A stretch of 64,000 bases of DNA from Gadus chalcogrammus (taxonomy: Eukaryota > Chordata > Actinopteri > Gadiformes > Gadidae): positions 13,063,483 through 13,127,482 of the forward strand of contig NC_079414.1 in NCBI RefSeq assembly GCF_026213295.1, written 5' to 3'. A program made the translations under genes and the position numbers. Under the pieces are notes generated by a model. It searched no databases, was not told where the DNA came from, and saw nothing but the letters and a program-made list of their open reading frames with translations. This document shows, in pieces, positions 1 through 31,763 of the stretch; the first letter of the stretch is position 1; each line of letters starts with the position of its first letter.

Positions 1-62
1 ACACTGTAGTAAGTAAAAGTATTGCCTCATTTTGACCAAGCACAGAGTCGACATTGTTTAGA

Positions 63-380
<318 letters not shown>

Positions 381-587
381 AAAGTATGCACGTGCATGCG
401 TGCAGACGTTGCATGTGTGTGTTTGCCAACAGGCTCTATAAATACTGTGCTGTCACCCGCAGTGTGCTGATTTATGGCGCCTATCTGCAAATGTTCGAGA
501 TCAAACAGTGGAATTACCTCCCTCTCTGTAATTCCAGAACCCGTACTCCAATTCATTCTCGTCGGCAGCTGCCTGTGCCACGGTTGC

Positions 588-694
588 CATGGCGGCCACT
601 ATCAGCAACATCAACAGAGTGGAAGCGGCCATGTTGGAGCATCAGATGCGGCTTGTTAAGAAGCATGAGGAGAAAAAATAAGAAAAGGAAAAGT
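588..694 (+). other. Possible short coding exon, unidentified
   Basis: A strong start context (GCCATGGCGGCC at about 588) opens a 30-codon frame beginning MAATISNINRVEAAMLEHQM and ending in Lys/Glu-rich residues at an in-frame TAA. A good splice donor (GGAAAA|GTAAGA) follows at about 695 but lies beyond that stop. It could be a first exon with a reading error, a small upstream ORF, or chance. I do not recognise the product. Confidence 0.2.
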
Positions 695-842
695 AAGACT
701 TCAATGGCTGTTCATGGATATTGTATTCATCATTAAAAATAAGCCACTTGAGTATGATCCCGGAGCTTCAGCGTAAAGACTCAGACACACATCATCCGGC
801 CATGGACAATCGTCATAGTATGTATGTATTTTTTATCCCTAG

Positions 843-919
843 TGGAAATGCCTCTGGGAGAGAGAATACAAAGGTACAACTTTGATGGAACAGCAACATC
901 AGTAGTTTTGGATCTTCAG
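843..919 (+). CDS. Probable internal coding exon of an unidentified gene
   Basis: A pyrimidine-rich stretch ending in TTTTTTATCCCTAG precedes an open segment that, entered in phase 1, reads VEMPLGERIQRYNFDGTATS and then VVLDLQ, ending at CAG|GTTTGT. Amino acid composition and third-position usage look coding. A possible later exon lies at 1981-2060 (reading ADAPDVADVLFVLREE before a stop), but its entry phase does not match this exon's phase-0 exit, so at least one exon would be missing between them. The gene would sit upstream of nfam1 on the same strand. Product not recognised. Confidence 0.35.
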
Positions 920-977
920 GTTTGTTTGCTGCCATCAGTTGCAACATAGATGAACTTGAACAAAGAGAGCGCGAGAT

Positions 978-1070
<93 letters not shown>

Positions 1071-3480
1071 TAGAGAGAGAAAGTGTGTGAGAGCAAGAGC
1101 GATAGAGAGTCAAGCAGTGTGACCCATCTTGTACAGCTCAGATTACTTAATTTGAGAGGAGCGGGGTTACGTCATCTTTTGTGTTGGAATGAATGACCAC
1201 AGTCAGGGCCGCAACGTAATGCACATAAACAAGTCGGTTAAACCACTGGTCCAATCCTGTGACCTCAGACCGAATCAGAGGCGCAGAGGAGGAGAAGGAG
1301 ATGGAGAAGATGTGGACAGCTGGCAAGACGAGTTCAAAGGAAAATGAGCGATTACGTTCAGAGGAAAAACATCTGGATCATCCGACTCCCAGCACACACT
1401 ACCATGACTCATTTTCAAGGCATTTTAAATGTTTTTTCATTGAATGGCCTTTAAAATTCGCAGAGCAGATGAAAGAAACGCTGCAGATATTTATCAGAGC
1501 CATACGCTGCAGACAACAAGTGTTCTACTCAACACAAGTCACGACATCAACATGCAAATTGGGCAATTCAAATGAGACAAAAAAAATAAAAACAAAGGCA
1601 AGATGTACAACGCGGCTGCGGAGTCTAATTTTCAGAAAACAATTTAGGAAAAATATGAATTATGTAATACTCACATCTTGAAATGGTGATACCTTCTTTG
1701 TCCTTTGTGAGACTGTGTACCGATACCTCTCTGTCCCGTCTTCGATCTTTACTCTCTCTCGCTCTCTCTCTCTGCCTTTCAATCTATCTTCTCCCCCTAT
1801 GACATTAGAGGGAGACTGTGATAGAACATCACAGAGCCACTTAGAAAACAATTTATTTGAGAAGTGCTTGAGAACTTAGGAGCGTACCTCTTCCCATTCT
1901 ACCCCACCCCCCTCTCCTTCACTACCCCTCTCTCCCTCTCTCTCTCTCTCTCCCCCCCCCTCTCTCTCTCGTTCTCTCAGCTGCAGATGCTCCAGATGTC
2001 GCTGACGTCTTGTTTGTTCTCAGAGAAGAGTCTCCCAATGCACCTTCCTTTTAGTGCGTCCTCATGTGTGTCGTGTCTCCGTCGTCTCCGGCCTCTTCCT
2101 TCTCCCCTCTACAGGTTTGATAAGGTCCAGTCGGGGAGGCTAGGGAAGGCTCACACATAGCACCAACCCACAGCCTGATTCATGGCCCCTTGTCACGTGT
2201 CCCAGTCTTTGATCTTCGTCTAACAGGAGTCAAACCTGGGAGACACGAAGTCGACCTCGTCCACCATAACACCATCAAACCTTCTGGCAGACGGTAGGAC
2301 AGAGGGCCAACCAAGCAGGATGGAAACTTGTGATAAACTCTTCCGGTGTATAACAGGATTTTTTCTGATGCAGGGGTTAACGGCATAACATGTTTAATAT
2401 CTTTGTTCCATATTTAAAATCCTGGACTCATTTTATGTGACATTGGGCATTTTGGATGAATATGTGTTTTGCAAGTCATATTGCAAGCCCAGGCAAACTT
2501 AGAGTACTTAGAAATAAGGTGTGATGAAATAACCAACCCTCACTTAACCTTTTAATTGTTCCAGATGCCTTGCAGAGAAAATATGGTTTAATAGTTAGAG
2601 TGGATGAGAGAGAGAGAAAATATATAAACGTCTTTATCGAATAGATTTACCCAGACATCAAAACACATCATTGAAAATAATAAGTAAAGTAAAGTAAAGT
2701 AATTTAAAAAAAATAACTATGGGTTTTGTATCTTAATCTGATACTGAACATCAGTTCATCCTATTCCACTGAACACAATATAGTGTTTCTGACTGGCTCT
2801 TGGCCGGAAGAGAGACGGGGAAAGATATATCTGTCAGACAGACCAACATATCATAAGTGTCCATTCTCACAAGCTGAGTGCAGGATATACCGAAATGTTT
2901 CAGGCCAGGAAAGGATGGTTCATCGGCCACCAGATCTGAATCAAATGACCAAAACACAGTGTGAAAGTTTTTTCTGTATGTCGTGCACATGAGCACTACA
3001 TTACACATGGAGACATCCATGTAGTCTTCAGAAGGGCTTTGCTTATCAACCTTGTTTTTCCGCAAATCAAAGATCAGGAGATTGTTCATTACACTGAGAC
3101 TGAAGCGCTGGACTCTTATTGGTTACAGCGATGCAGCTCTGTTGGTATCATTGCACATGGATAAATAAATCCGTGTGCATGCAGTCATCATGATATTATG
3201 ACCGACCAATTTTTTCTTTCTTTCGTCTTAGAGGCTCTTCTTTACTGCATCTTATTTTTTTATTTCTTCATCTTTAGTATAACCTTTACTTTATTCTTAT
3301 TCATTTGTGTTCAATCTTTGATTTCATTTATGTATTTTTTCTATTCGTTTAGTCTCTGTTTGTAATGACCATGCATCCCTAGCCACAGCCGGAGTTCTGC
3401 AGTTTCGGTGGAAACACTCCGATTCTCTGCAACACTGTCTCACTGTGGATGCATGCCAACATTACACCCCATATATATTA
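920..3480. other. Non-coding or unassigned stretch
   Basis: Contains a (GA)n tract (about 980-1080), CT-rich tracts (about 1750-1780 and 1926-1978), and a short (AAGT)n run near 2680-2702. Apart from the tentative terminal-exon reading at 1981-2060, I see no convincing exon, RNA gene or transposon end. The reading frames at 1259-1681 and 2726-3089 have no recognisable domain. Confidence 0.5.
980..1082. repeat. (GA)n microsatellite
   Basis: About 100 bases of almost pure GA dinucleotide, ending in a slightly degenerate GAAAGAGAGATAGA stretch. Confidence 0.95.
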
Positions 3481-4630
3481 CAGTTTTTTCCTATCGTTTT
3501 AGGCAATTTACCTAAACCATGTTCACATTCCCTAAACACTTAACACAGTGAGCATACCAGTAGACCATGTGAACCAAACTGTGGTTACTTGCCCCTATGC
3601 TAAGATACAAATGCTGGCAATGACGCCTTCTTCCAATTTTCATGGATACCTGCCCCAGTCAATGTTCACTACCGGCAAAACGCTGTGGAACTACAGCATA
3701 TTTTACCAATGTTTAGATACTCTGTTCAAAACAGTGAACTTTCTGTTCAAAACCTAACAGTAATTTAGATCACTGTAGATGGAAAGATGCTGCATTTGGA
3801 CAGACAAATGAAGTTACATGTTTGAATAAGAAAAAATATTTAGTTTATAGTTTATTTATTTTATTTTATTTAGATTTTTTTCCCCCTGTGCACCATAGTT
3901 CTTGGTGAATTGGCATGGAATTACTTTTTTTACGTAAAAGTAACACTACATACAATGATCTGTACAAAACACAGAGGATAAGTTTTGCAATGCAAAACAC
4001 CTGGTGGTCATTTCAGCTAAATCTCCAAAAAGTAAAGCACAGTGAAAAAAACTGTTGTGTTTGTGATTTGTTTCTGGATCATATATTACGTACTTACTGT
4101 ATGTAATTTGCATTACAAAAACTGAAAATTGTTATTCTCAGTTTCTCATAAAACACTTACAGTATTTACTGTATTTACAATTACAGTACATTTACCACAC
4201 TCAATTGTGACATCTTTTGTGGGAGGTAAACCAACATATGAACACTGTCAGCAGATACTTGGCTTGGATTGTCATACTGTAATATTACAAACTTTATTAC
4301 TGTAGTCCAAAGAAGTGTTTGTCTGTGTTTTTTCTCTTTTTTTCAATGCAACACTACAGGAAATCTATGCCAAACTGGAGGACACAGCAACATTTTATAT
4401 ATGCAATTGGCAATGCTTCAAGATGTTAGTGTTTTTTAGGTCATAGTTTTCTGAGAGGAAACATGTGTTAAGTTATGGCAGCATTGTTTGTGGTGTGGTT
4501 GTTGTAGTGCATTTTGCACCAAAGGTTAACAGATATGCAGAGGTGTGTGTCTCTAAAGCCCACTGTGTTAAGTGATAGGGAAAAGTGACCATAGTATGGG
4601 TACATGACTGAAAACGATAGGAAAAAACTG
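3481..4630. mobile_element. Tc1/mariner-like non-autonomous DNA transposon, 1.15 kb
   Basis: The ends are inverted repeats starting CAGTTTTTTCCTATCGTTTT on both strands, with the inversion continuing imperfectly inward to a CACTTAACACAGTG block on each side. Both outer borders are TA (3479-3480 and 4631-4632), the target duplication expected of the Tc1/mariner superfamily. No transposase-like frame is present inside, so the element must have been mobilised in trans. It lies about 320 bases upstream of the nfam1 start and could contribute to its 5' region. Confidence 0.8.
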
Positions 4631-4837
4631 TAACAGGTAAATCCTTTTTAAGGCGAGAAGATTGCATTTAATTGTATAGAGGTTTCCCTGTGCCTATGCA
4701 ACTTTTTTCGCCAGTTGTTTGGACTGACATTACAGCAAGAGATAACTTTGGGGAAGTTCTGATGTAAAAACAGGAAGCCTGCTAACGCAATGCTCCAGTG
4801 AAATAGAGGAAATACCCAGGAAGAAACAGACACACAT

Positions 4838-4850
4838 TCTGTCTATAAAG
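4838..4850 (+). promoter_or_regulatory. Candidate TATA box of nfam1
   Basis: CTATAAAGG lies about 105 bases upstream of the first nfam1 ATG (4950), a plausible distance for a core promoter with a short 5' UTR. Not proven by sequence alone. Confidence 0.4.
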
Positions 4851-4949
4851 GTGGAAAGTCAGAGGTTGGAACATTAAAAGCGAGCTTGATCACATGCATG
4901 CAGTTGGTCAGCAGGGTTTCCAGGCAAAACTGCTTCACAATAATACCAC

Positions 4950-7298
<2,349 letters not shown>

Positions 7299-7313
7299 AT
7301 ATCCACTGTGTTT

Positions 7314-7441
<128 letters not shown>

Positions 7442-7643
7442 TTTAGGTTATTATTTTATGTTTTCTTCTTGGTATGAAATTGTCTTTTTAGCCTCACAGC
7501 CTTTGCCACCTTTGTGATTGCTCTATTTGTTTTACAGTTATAGCTGTTTATAAGGACTTTTTTTTATTATGTCAACACAAAATGCCCAATTCCACTCGCC
7601 ATCCATCTTCTCAAATGTAATGTTGTCAAATGTAGAATATGAA

Positions 7644-7649
7644 AATAAA
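7644..7649 (+). promoter_or_regulatory. Polyadenylation signal AATAAA of nfam1
   Basis: AATAAA about 345 bases after the nfam1 stop and about 210 bases before the f8a start. Confidence 0.6.
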
Positions 7650-7860
7650 GTATCTTCTCTCTATAAATGAGATTTTTCAGCTGCAAGTTCTTCCATTTAG
7701 CGGCACTTAAACTATGCATTTCAACTATGAATTTCAGCTATGCTAATCGCCAACATTAGACTTTTGTGTGAGGCAAAAGTCACATGACTCTACAAGCCAG
7801 TAACAGCCGCTCGTACAAGGACTTCCGGGATCGACTGTGGACTGTTGTCATTCTCTGATC

Positions 7861-10663
7861 ATGGCTGCAGAAGGGGATTTTCTGACGAGATACCGTGCTG
7901 TTTCGAATAAATTGAAAAAGTAAGGCCTTGCAATTTGGTTCTTATGTTACGAATTTAGGTATTCGGAGCGGTACAATCAATAATGTTAGTCATTACAAGC
8001 TGGCAAACTGGCGTTCTCATCTGTGTAGACCCAGCTAACGTGCTAATACTAACGTCAGTCAATGGGTTTATGATTCATACTGTTAAATCAGTCTGATGAT
8101 AGTCTGTCATAGTCAGTCAATTCCCTAAACATATTAATAACGGTTATTTGACTCTCTAAATTATAGCAGTATCGTTGTTAATTGTCAATAACATCGGAGG
8201 CTAGCTACGTTCAGATCTATAACGGTACTGAATTCATCGGCATTCATCTTTCTGTTTTTGTCGGGACTCTTTTCTCCCATCAGGCGTTTTCTTCGAAAGC
8301 CCAATGTTGCAGAGGCAAGCGAACAGTTTGGTAACTGAAGATCCTTTACTCTAAAACTGCTGTGTTCTAACATAACACTTACCTCAAAATGACAAAACCT
8401 TATTATGGGACATTTGTATTTATTTAATAATGCATGTCTTATTACTTACTTATTGTGCTATAACTCAAAAACATTAGCAAAAAAAAAATCACAACTAGCT
8501 TGTGTGTGTGTGTGTGTGTGTGGTTGTGTTTTGATAGCTATTGTTTGGTAGAAAGGTATACTTAGCGCCACTCTTATTCCGTTTGCTTATTACCTGTGTT
8601 GCAGGTCAGTTGGCCAAGGAGCTGAAGCAGCAGGACTGCCTTCAGTATGCTGCCTTCTGCAACCTTGCCATGGCCCGGTAACAACATTACTATATAACCT
8701 ATAATAACTATGGGAAATTAGGACTTCCTATTATTGGAAAGTAATGCACCAAGGTGGGCCGGTGATGCGGGCAGGTTGAAGCTGCGGTGGCTGACCAGTG
8801 CTACTACAGTGTTGCTAAATACTTGATGCTGTTTGGTCAATGACGCTCAAAGCGAGAGCGTTGTTTTCAATGACGGGACCCCTCTGCCTTTTGACCATTC
8901 AGAATAGACTCGGTACATAATCACCGTCGACAACAATGTGACGATGCATGAGATGCAAGAAGAAAATCCTCAAAACCAAGAATACAGAACTGTGAAAAGT
9001 TATTGACAAACCAGAATCAAGTAGTCCAAAGTGCTGATGTTATTACTTGAACTTTCAAGTTAATTCTGATCATAACATTATGTTGGGCATGATCTTAAAG
9101 GCTAATGTGTACTACATACCCGGTATCTCGTGTTTTGATTCATACATGGATGAATATGAATCGTATGTTTCCTTGCTGTGCATGTGCGTATGCGTGTGCA
9201 TGTGCGTGTGCCTCTCCGGACCCCAGGTGCGAGCAGACCCTGTTCAACGCCCCCGGGGAGGCGCTGGCCCTCACGGACGCGGCCCGCCTCTTCCTGTCCT
9301 CGGAGAAGGAGAACCGTGCGCTGCAGGCCCCTGGATTTGACGAGCACCTGCAGGCCGCACTCAACTGCTACAGCTTCGCCATCAAGGTAAGGACTCCCTT
9401 CACACACACTGCTCGGTCTCATTACTAGCGCACCGCTTTCAGAGCCAACGCCCCTGCCTACCTCCTGCTTAACCTGACATGCCCTCTTTCAACAAGGAAG
9501 TGGAGGTTTTCTGGATGTCTAGATGCAGTGGTGAAACTTAAGCAGTCCAAGTCTTTGGTCGAGACTCGCCTGTCATACCCATAAAGATTAAAAAAGAATC
9601 GTCCCTCTCTTTTGTTTATCAAAATACCAAATCAGTCGTATCTCTGTCAATGAGCAGTTGCTGAAATATAAATATTGATATCATCTTTGGTCATTTAATT
9701 CAATAACTAAGAACGACAAGAATTAATGGTTAGCATAAAACATTTATTCGTAATGTAACGTATTTGTAGGTACTAGAGAAAAGCTGACATGGTGAATGGT
9801 GCTGTTGTTGCTATGTGTTTTCTTCCTATCTTCATGTACCTTCAAATCAATGGGATAGGTTGCTTTGCCGTCTGGAGAATTGTGTCCTCTGTGCATTCCA
9901 GCTCTGCTCTCTTGCCCACATTCCAACAAAGACGGGTGTGTAATACCAATGTACTGATGCCTTGCAGGTGTACATTGAGATGAACCAGCCTATCATGGCA
10001 GCCAGCCTGTCCTTAGAGCTGGGGAACGCACTCAAGGTAAGATGATGCTTAAAGGTGACATATTATACCCCCTACCATCACACTCACACCTGGTTGCATA
10101 ATATTTCACCTTTAAGATCTAGCTCCCCTGTAGGTTCTTACAACCGTTCTCACAAACAATCATGTAAGCCTTACCAATGGTTTTAATAGTAATCTAACTC
10201 TGTCTGTCTTCCGATCTGGATGACGATGGGGATGGTAGGAGATGAACAGACCGGGGGAAGCCGTGGTTCACTACCAGAGGGCTGCCGAGCTCCAGACGCA
10301 GAATCCCGTGGAGGCTCTGCTGTCCATGGGAGAGATGGCCACCTGCAAGATCCTCACCCGTGAGTTCAGCCGCGAGTGTAACATTACTCTAGCGCTGCGT
10401 GAATCGGCCTTCCTTCATCCTCCAATCAGACTGGGCGGAGCAGGTGGTGGGATCTCTAGAACTTCTGGGTTAAAGGAATACCGCTTTTTTGGGGGGTTAA
10501 TCTTTTTGGGGGGTTCATTTTTTAGATTACCATTGTGGATTGTATTGTGTGTCTTTGTGGATTGTGTGTGTCTTTGTTTATTGTGTATGTTTTTGTGGAT
10601 TGTGTATGTTTTGCTGTATTGTGTATATCTTTGTGTATTGTGTATGCCTTGCTGTATTTGACG

Positions 10664-10718
<55 letters not shown>

Positions 10719-13468
10719 TGTGTTGGGCAGGGGACTATGACGGAGCGCTGACGGTGTTTACGGAGATGCAGCTGATCTGTCAGGAGAGGGGGCTGCAGCT
10801 CCCCGGCACCAACGCCCCCGTCGGTCAGTCCCGTAGCTATCTAAACCTAACTCGTATGTGCATCTCCACGAGGCGGCCCTGGTGTTCCCGTGGTACGGAG
10901 TGAGACTCTCTCATGCTTCTGCTCCTCTCAGGGGCCTTCCTGGACCTGGTGGCCAAGTGTGAGATCTCCAGAGTCCTGCTGCTCATGTTTCTTGAGGTAG
11001 GCACCGGGACAAAGAACTTCATGCTTTTTAGTCGTAAATAAAAAAGAAATGTTCACCCACACTTTGTGAGACCCACATGGAACCAAGCTGAAAAAAGGGA
11101 TTTTGGAGTTGACTTACCCTTTAGAAGGCCAGGTTTGTAGAGTCATATAGCTTTGGATTGGACATTATTGGCCCTAATATTATGAAATATACCATATAAC
11201 ACATAACATATTCCTACCAATATGAGTATAGTTGGTCCTATTTCTTAGAATACTGAAATACATTTTAAGGGAAAGATGACTATTATTGTGGTGGATAAAA
11301 AAAATGGATTGCAGTCATCTAAAAAATGTGTCCAAAGATTGATCTGATGGTAGGAAATTACTTGAATCCCTTAAACGTCAGAGCATGTCCCTTCTGCTCC
11401 GTTGTGTCCACAAGAAGGCGCTCATGATCAAATGTGGTTTGCGGTGATTTACGATGGAAGGGCAGAATGCTATATATATATATAAAAAAAAAAAAGAAAC
11501 GTCCTAAACCATAAATTAGAATAAAAAATAGATGAATTGCCCAGCTCTACTCACATCGTGGTTATCATTCACGCACCCCAAGGCATTGAACGTAGCGGCT
11601 CCTCTCCTGTCTGGGTGGTGTTCCCTGAGCAGTGCTGTCATTCTGATGTGATGTCACACTGACGGACCCATCCCGGGCTACGGACGCTCAGCCCCCTCCA
11701 TTGTTGACGCAAACGCACTTTCTTTATCCATTGTCACAACGTTCTCTGTGCTTGAGGGTTTCATATCATAAACAAAAATAAGGCCGTTCAGTGCCTCTCA
11801 GAATCCCAGGGACAGTTATGACCTGGGGTGGACATTTAGGTAGGGTGTTTCTCCTGCCATTTCCGTAGCCACAGTAACTGGGCCGTTTCCTGCTCTAATT
11901 GAGTCCGGTGGGGTAGTCGGCCTAACCGTACATCATTGTGTTGTTCATATTTAACATATATTTATTAATATATATTAATATCTCAACCCTCAAATGCTAT
12001 CAAATCTACCCCCTCTACAATCAACCCACATTGTATTTCCCAACTTTTTTTGGACAGCCCTCATAAATACATACTCAATCTCCTCTACATGAATTCATGC
12101 ACACGGCCCTAAATGAATCATTTGAGATCAATTTCATTCAAGTCATCATTTCTAGTACTTTAGAAAAGGCTAAACGTTGAAGAGAGTGCAGGTCTGGTGC
12201 AATACCAGACAGGCCTTGTATCATGCATGGGATCCAGAAGCCCTGACCCAAAGCCTTCTTCATCTGGTCAGGTTGAAAACGTTGTCTGTACAACTGACGA
12301 GCTTTGTTTTGACGAACACTGTTTATCCTCCCAGCCCCCTCCCCAGAAGCTGCTGCCAGAGCACGCTCAGACCCTGGAGAGGTACGCCTGGGAGTCCTTC
12401 GACCCGCACAGCCAGGGTAAACACACGCACACGCACACGCACACGCACACGTTGCTCTCCTAAAACCAGCAACCTCAGAAAACCTGAATTCCTATACAGA
12501 GGTTGATTTCCTATACAATATATCACGTAGTTTTCCTCTCTAGATGTAGAAATATCCTGGTGACGTTCCACCCTTCAAGGGGCCGTTTCAAACCAGATTC
12601 TGGTGCTCGCTGGCGTCACGGGTTCGAGGGGTGGAATTTGAAGACGCGCGTTGAGTACCGTCGTTAGCGCCACTGAGGGCGCTCTTGGAGCGAAGCCGTT
12701 CTACTCGTTTAGCTGAAGGACTTCTCTCCTCTGCTCCACAGCCACCTTCCTGCCGGAGACAGTCTTCCTGCTGCTGCAGTCAGTGGTGGTGAGAAACAAA
12801 GCCAAGCTCCCTTCACAGCCAACAGGATTTCCTGCTTCCAGCTTCCTTTCTTAGGAAGTGGAAAATAATGTATACATCTGCATCGCATGCACACATAATA
12901 TATACGAGTGCAGAACGGCTACTTAAACGCGTATAAGTCCGAGATGTCTACGAGTTTATATTTGTTCATGCTTTATGCAGTATTATATTATGTGTGGATA
13001 CAGTGCACTTAGTTATAGTAAGCCTTGAGGCATTATTCCTTTATAATCCTTCCAGGAAGGCATTGAAAATGAACAGGCTAACAAACGGAGCGAGTAGCTC
13101 TCAGGAGGAGAGCACCAATAGTGTGGAGGAGACTGTGTCCAGGTGATCTGCCTTTGCCGTTAAGGCTTTATTTATGCCGAATGTCATGGCAAATGTGTTT
13201 TACAGATGGCCTGCCAGGAAAAAGACACAGAATCCCTGAAGTCTCTTCAAACTGAGCTGTGGTGAGCATTCCTCAAGCCTTTCCATCACACCAGAGACGA
13301 AGCCCGTTTCCACTACTTTCTTAATTTTCCCATATCAACTGTGTAACTGTTTTGAATGCCTGTGTGTGTGCGTGTCTTTGCTATAGGCCCTATCTCTCAG
13401 CTGAGCAGAACCACCTCCTCCACTTGGTGGTCCAGGAGCGAATCACCCCCTCTGGACAAGGAATTTAG
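7861..13468 (+). CDS. f8a: 40-kDa huntingtin-associated protein (HAP40/F8A)
   Basis: Twelve exons with consistent phases: 7861-7919, 8284-8330, 8605-8677, 9227-9386, 9968-10036, 10239-10359, 10731-10823, 10932-10996, 12335-12416, 12742-12788, 13206-13261, 13387-13468; 954 bases, 317 residues. HAP40 is a TPR-like helical protein that binds and stabilises huntingtin and links it to Rab5 on endosomes. Diagnostic stretches: [16 protein letters not shown] then [16 protein letters not shown] at the N-terminus, [35 protein letters not shown], and the C-terminus [10 protein letters not shown]. The protein is shorter than human F8A (371) because the Ala/Pro-rich disordered linker is nearly absent. Human F8A copies are intronless, so this multi-exon structure is notable. 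Exon 7 (93 bases, in frame) follows a long TG tract. The gene starts about 560 bases after nfam1 on the same strand. Confidence 0.97.
10540..10655. repeat. Degenerate short tandem repeat in f8a intron 6
   Basis: Five or six imperfect copies of an approximately 20-base unit resembling TTGTGTATGTTTTTGTGGA, leading into the TG tract at 10664. Confidence 0.75.
10664..10717. repeat. (TG)n tract near the f8a exon 7 acceptor
   Basis: About 26 TG units ending 13 bases before exon 7; the remaining acceptor is CTGTGTTGGGCAG, with almost no polypyrimidine tract. Confidence 0.95.
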
Positions 13469-13936
13469 TACAGTCCCATTCAAGGTTCCAGTTCCTCTCC
13501 CCTCCCACCCCCAGGAGAGCGCCACAATGGAACATTCCTGTGGGTGGTGCGGTCTGTTTTAGGGCCTGAGGGAAGGTTGTCGCATCAGCCATCACGCATT
13601 AGTCTTCTTCTCTTTAGAGTTGACACAATACTCTTGCTTTGTCCCGATTGGGCCTCCCCTGACAGCTGCCCGGGGCGCCACCACCACCACTATCCTGGTG
13701 CCCTAGAACCGGTTTGAAAACCTGAGACGGCCGCAACGCCACCGGGCTGTCGTGTTCTCAAAGTTGAACGTTGCAACATTTGAACCCACTAATCTTTTAG
13801 GACTCTAATGGTGAATGAGCTTTATTTTGCCCGTGGAGGCTTGTTGTGTGATCCAACACAATTTATTTATTGTTAACGTTTTAGGAGATGATGTATTCAC
13901 TGCACACTGGTTTGAGTCGTGTTTCTTTTTTTTCTT

Positions 13937-13948
13937 TTTATTAATAAA
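13937..13948. promoter_or_regulatory. Palindromic bidirectional polyadenylation signal
   Basis: TTTATTAATAAA is a perfect palindrome holding AATAAA on both strands. It lies 469 bases past the f8a stop (+) and 908 bases past the emp stop (-), so it could serve both convergent genes. Other AATAAA-like signals exist on the minus side (about 13860-13870). Confidence 0.5.
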
Positions 13949-14855
13949 TGGTATGGCTTACAATGTACTATGGTGGCGGGAAAGCCCATTGTCCTCCATT
14001 CATTTTCTGTTCACACGTACAAATGATATGTACTTTACTAAGATAGCAGCCAACTACAACACAACAACAGAGTCAAACATGGTCTCAAACTCAAAAAAGT
14101 ATACAAATATTATAAATGTTTACAATGCCACCGAGTACACAAACATAAAAAGGTAAGATATACTCCACTTTTTTACTTCACATATACTCCAAATAGCAAT
14201 AAAACTTTGTAGTACACGCTGCGTCAAGCCATGGGGACTCTTTCCTGATTCCAGTACTGCAGTGGGAATGTTGAAGTTCTCTTGCCCTGCTTTGTGTTCT
14301 TCAATACAGTACCACTGTCCCGACACTACCGTTGTAATCACAGGTAACCCCATGGTACTCGCTGTATACTCAGAAAATGCTTAGGACTAATACATCCCCC
14401 TCCTAGCTTCACCAACTATACAAAAAGAAATGGCTATGGGCTCAGTTATAGATCTTTTTTTATCATCGCTCTCTAAATGTCTTTAGGCACAGTGGCGATA
14501 CACATCAAATTATTTACGGGTAAATCTATGATCATAGGATCATGCTGCCACAAAAGAGGAATTAAGACAACTCGCCCACCCAGGAACTCTACTACGTTCC
14601 ATCACATCTATCCTTTCAAGATACCCCATCCCAATGCCTCGATACCCCCCGCCATCCCCCTCCTAACCCCGGAAAACTCCCCATACAGCCTAAATAGCAT
14701 CTCAACCCCCTCACTTCATCTAGGCTTTCATCTTCACATCTGTGGCAGATTCAACACATCGAAAGACAAATACAATTCAACCCCTTTTAAAAAATAAAAA
14801 ATAAATCTTTCCCAAATTAATTTCAGCCAAGACCAATCCCCCAATCCCCCCCCCC
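13949..14855. other. Convergent intergenic/3' UTR region between f8a and emp
   Basis: AT-rich with no convincing exon. Most of it is probably the 3' UTR of the minus-strand emp gene, whose stop codon is at 14856-14858. Confidence 0.5.
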
Positions 14856-17369
<2,514 letters not shown>

Positions 17370-17409
17370 GATGGCTCACTGAACACAGATAACACAATCC
17401 AACGGAAGG

Positions 17410-31356
<13,947 letters not shown>

Positions 31357-31723
31357 CGGACTACACAGGACACAGCGCCACTCGCTCACGGCTGGCAGGA
31401 GCTCGGAGTCACCGTGCCAACGCGGTGTCTGAGTGAGCCTCCAGAAGACCCACTCCCACTGGAAACTCAGGACGGAGTGGCAATGGTTCAATATGACAGC
31501 GGGACAATGAGTTAGTAATGAGGAGCGTTTTGAATAATTTAGCAGCACTCGCTGATCCATTTCCTGTTTTTTGTTTTTTTCCTTTTTTGTTTTATTTGAA
31601 ATGGAAGCAGTGTGTGAGCAGTTGATGTCCTGAGAGCGCTGGTCTCTTTAGTTAAAGCAGCACAGTAGTGTGTGTACTGAAAGTACGTTCAACTAGAAGT
31701 ACACTGTAACGCTGCTTTTCCTG

Positions 31724-31749
31724 CTCCTTCAGGCCGGAGCCTGAAGGAG
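31724..31749 (+). promoter_or_regulatory. Perfect 11-bp hairpin in the ZP 3' UTR
   Basis: CTCCTTCAGGC and GCCTGAAGGAG are perfect inverted copies separated by the tetranucleotide CGGA. The hairpin lies about 370 bases past the stop and 14 bases before the AATAAA signal. Confidence 0.7.
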
Positions 31750-31763
31750 TCACGTTCTCTGCC

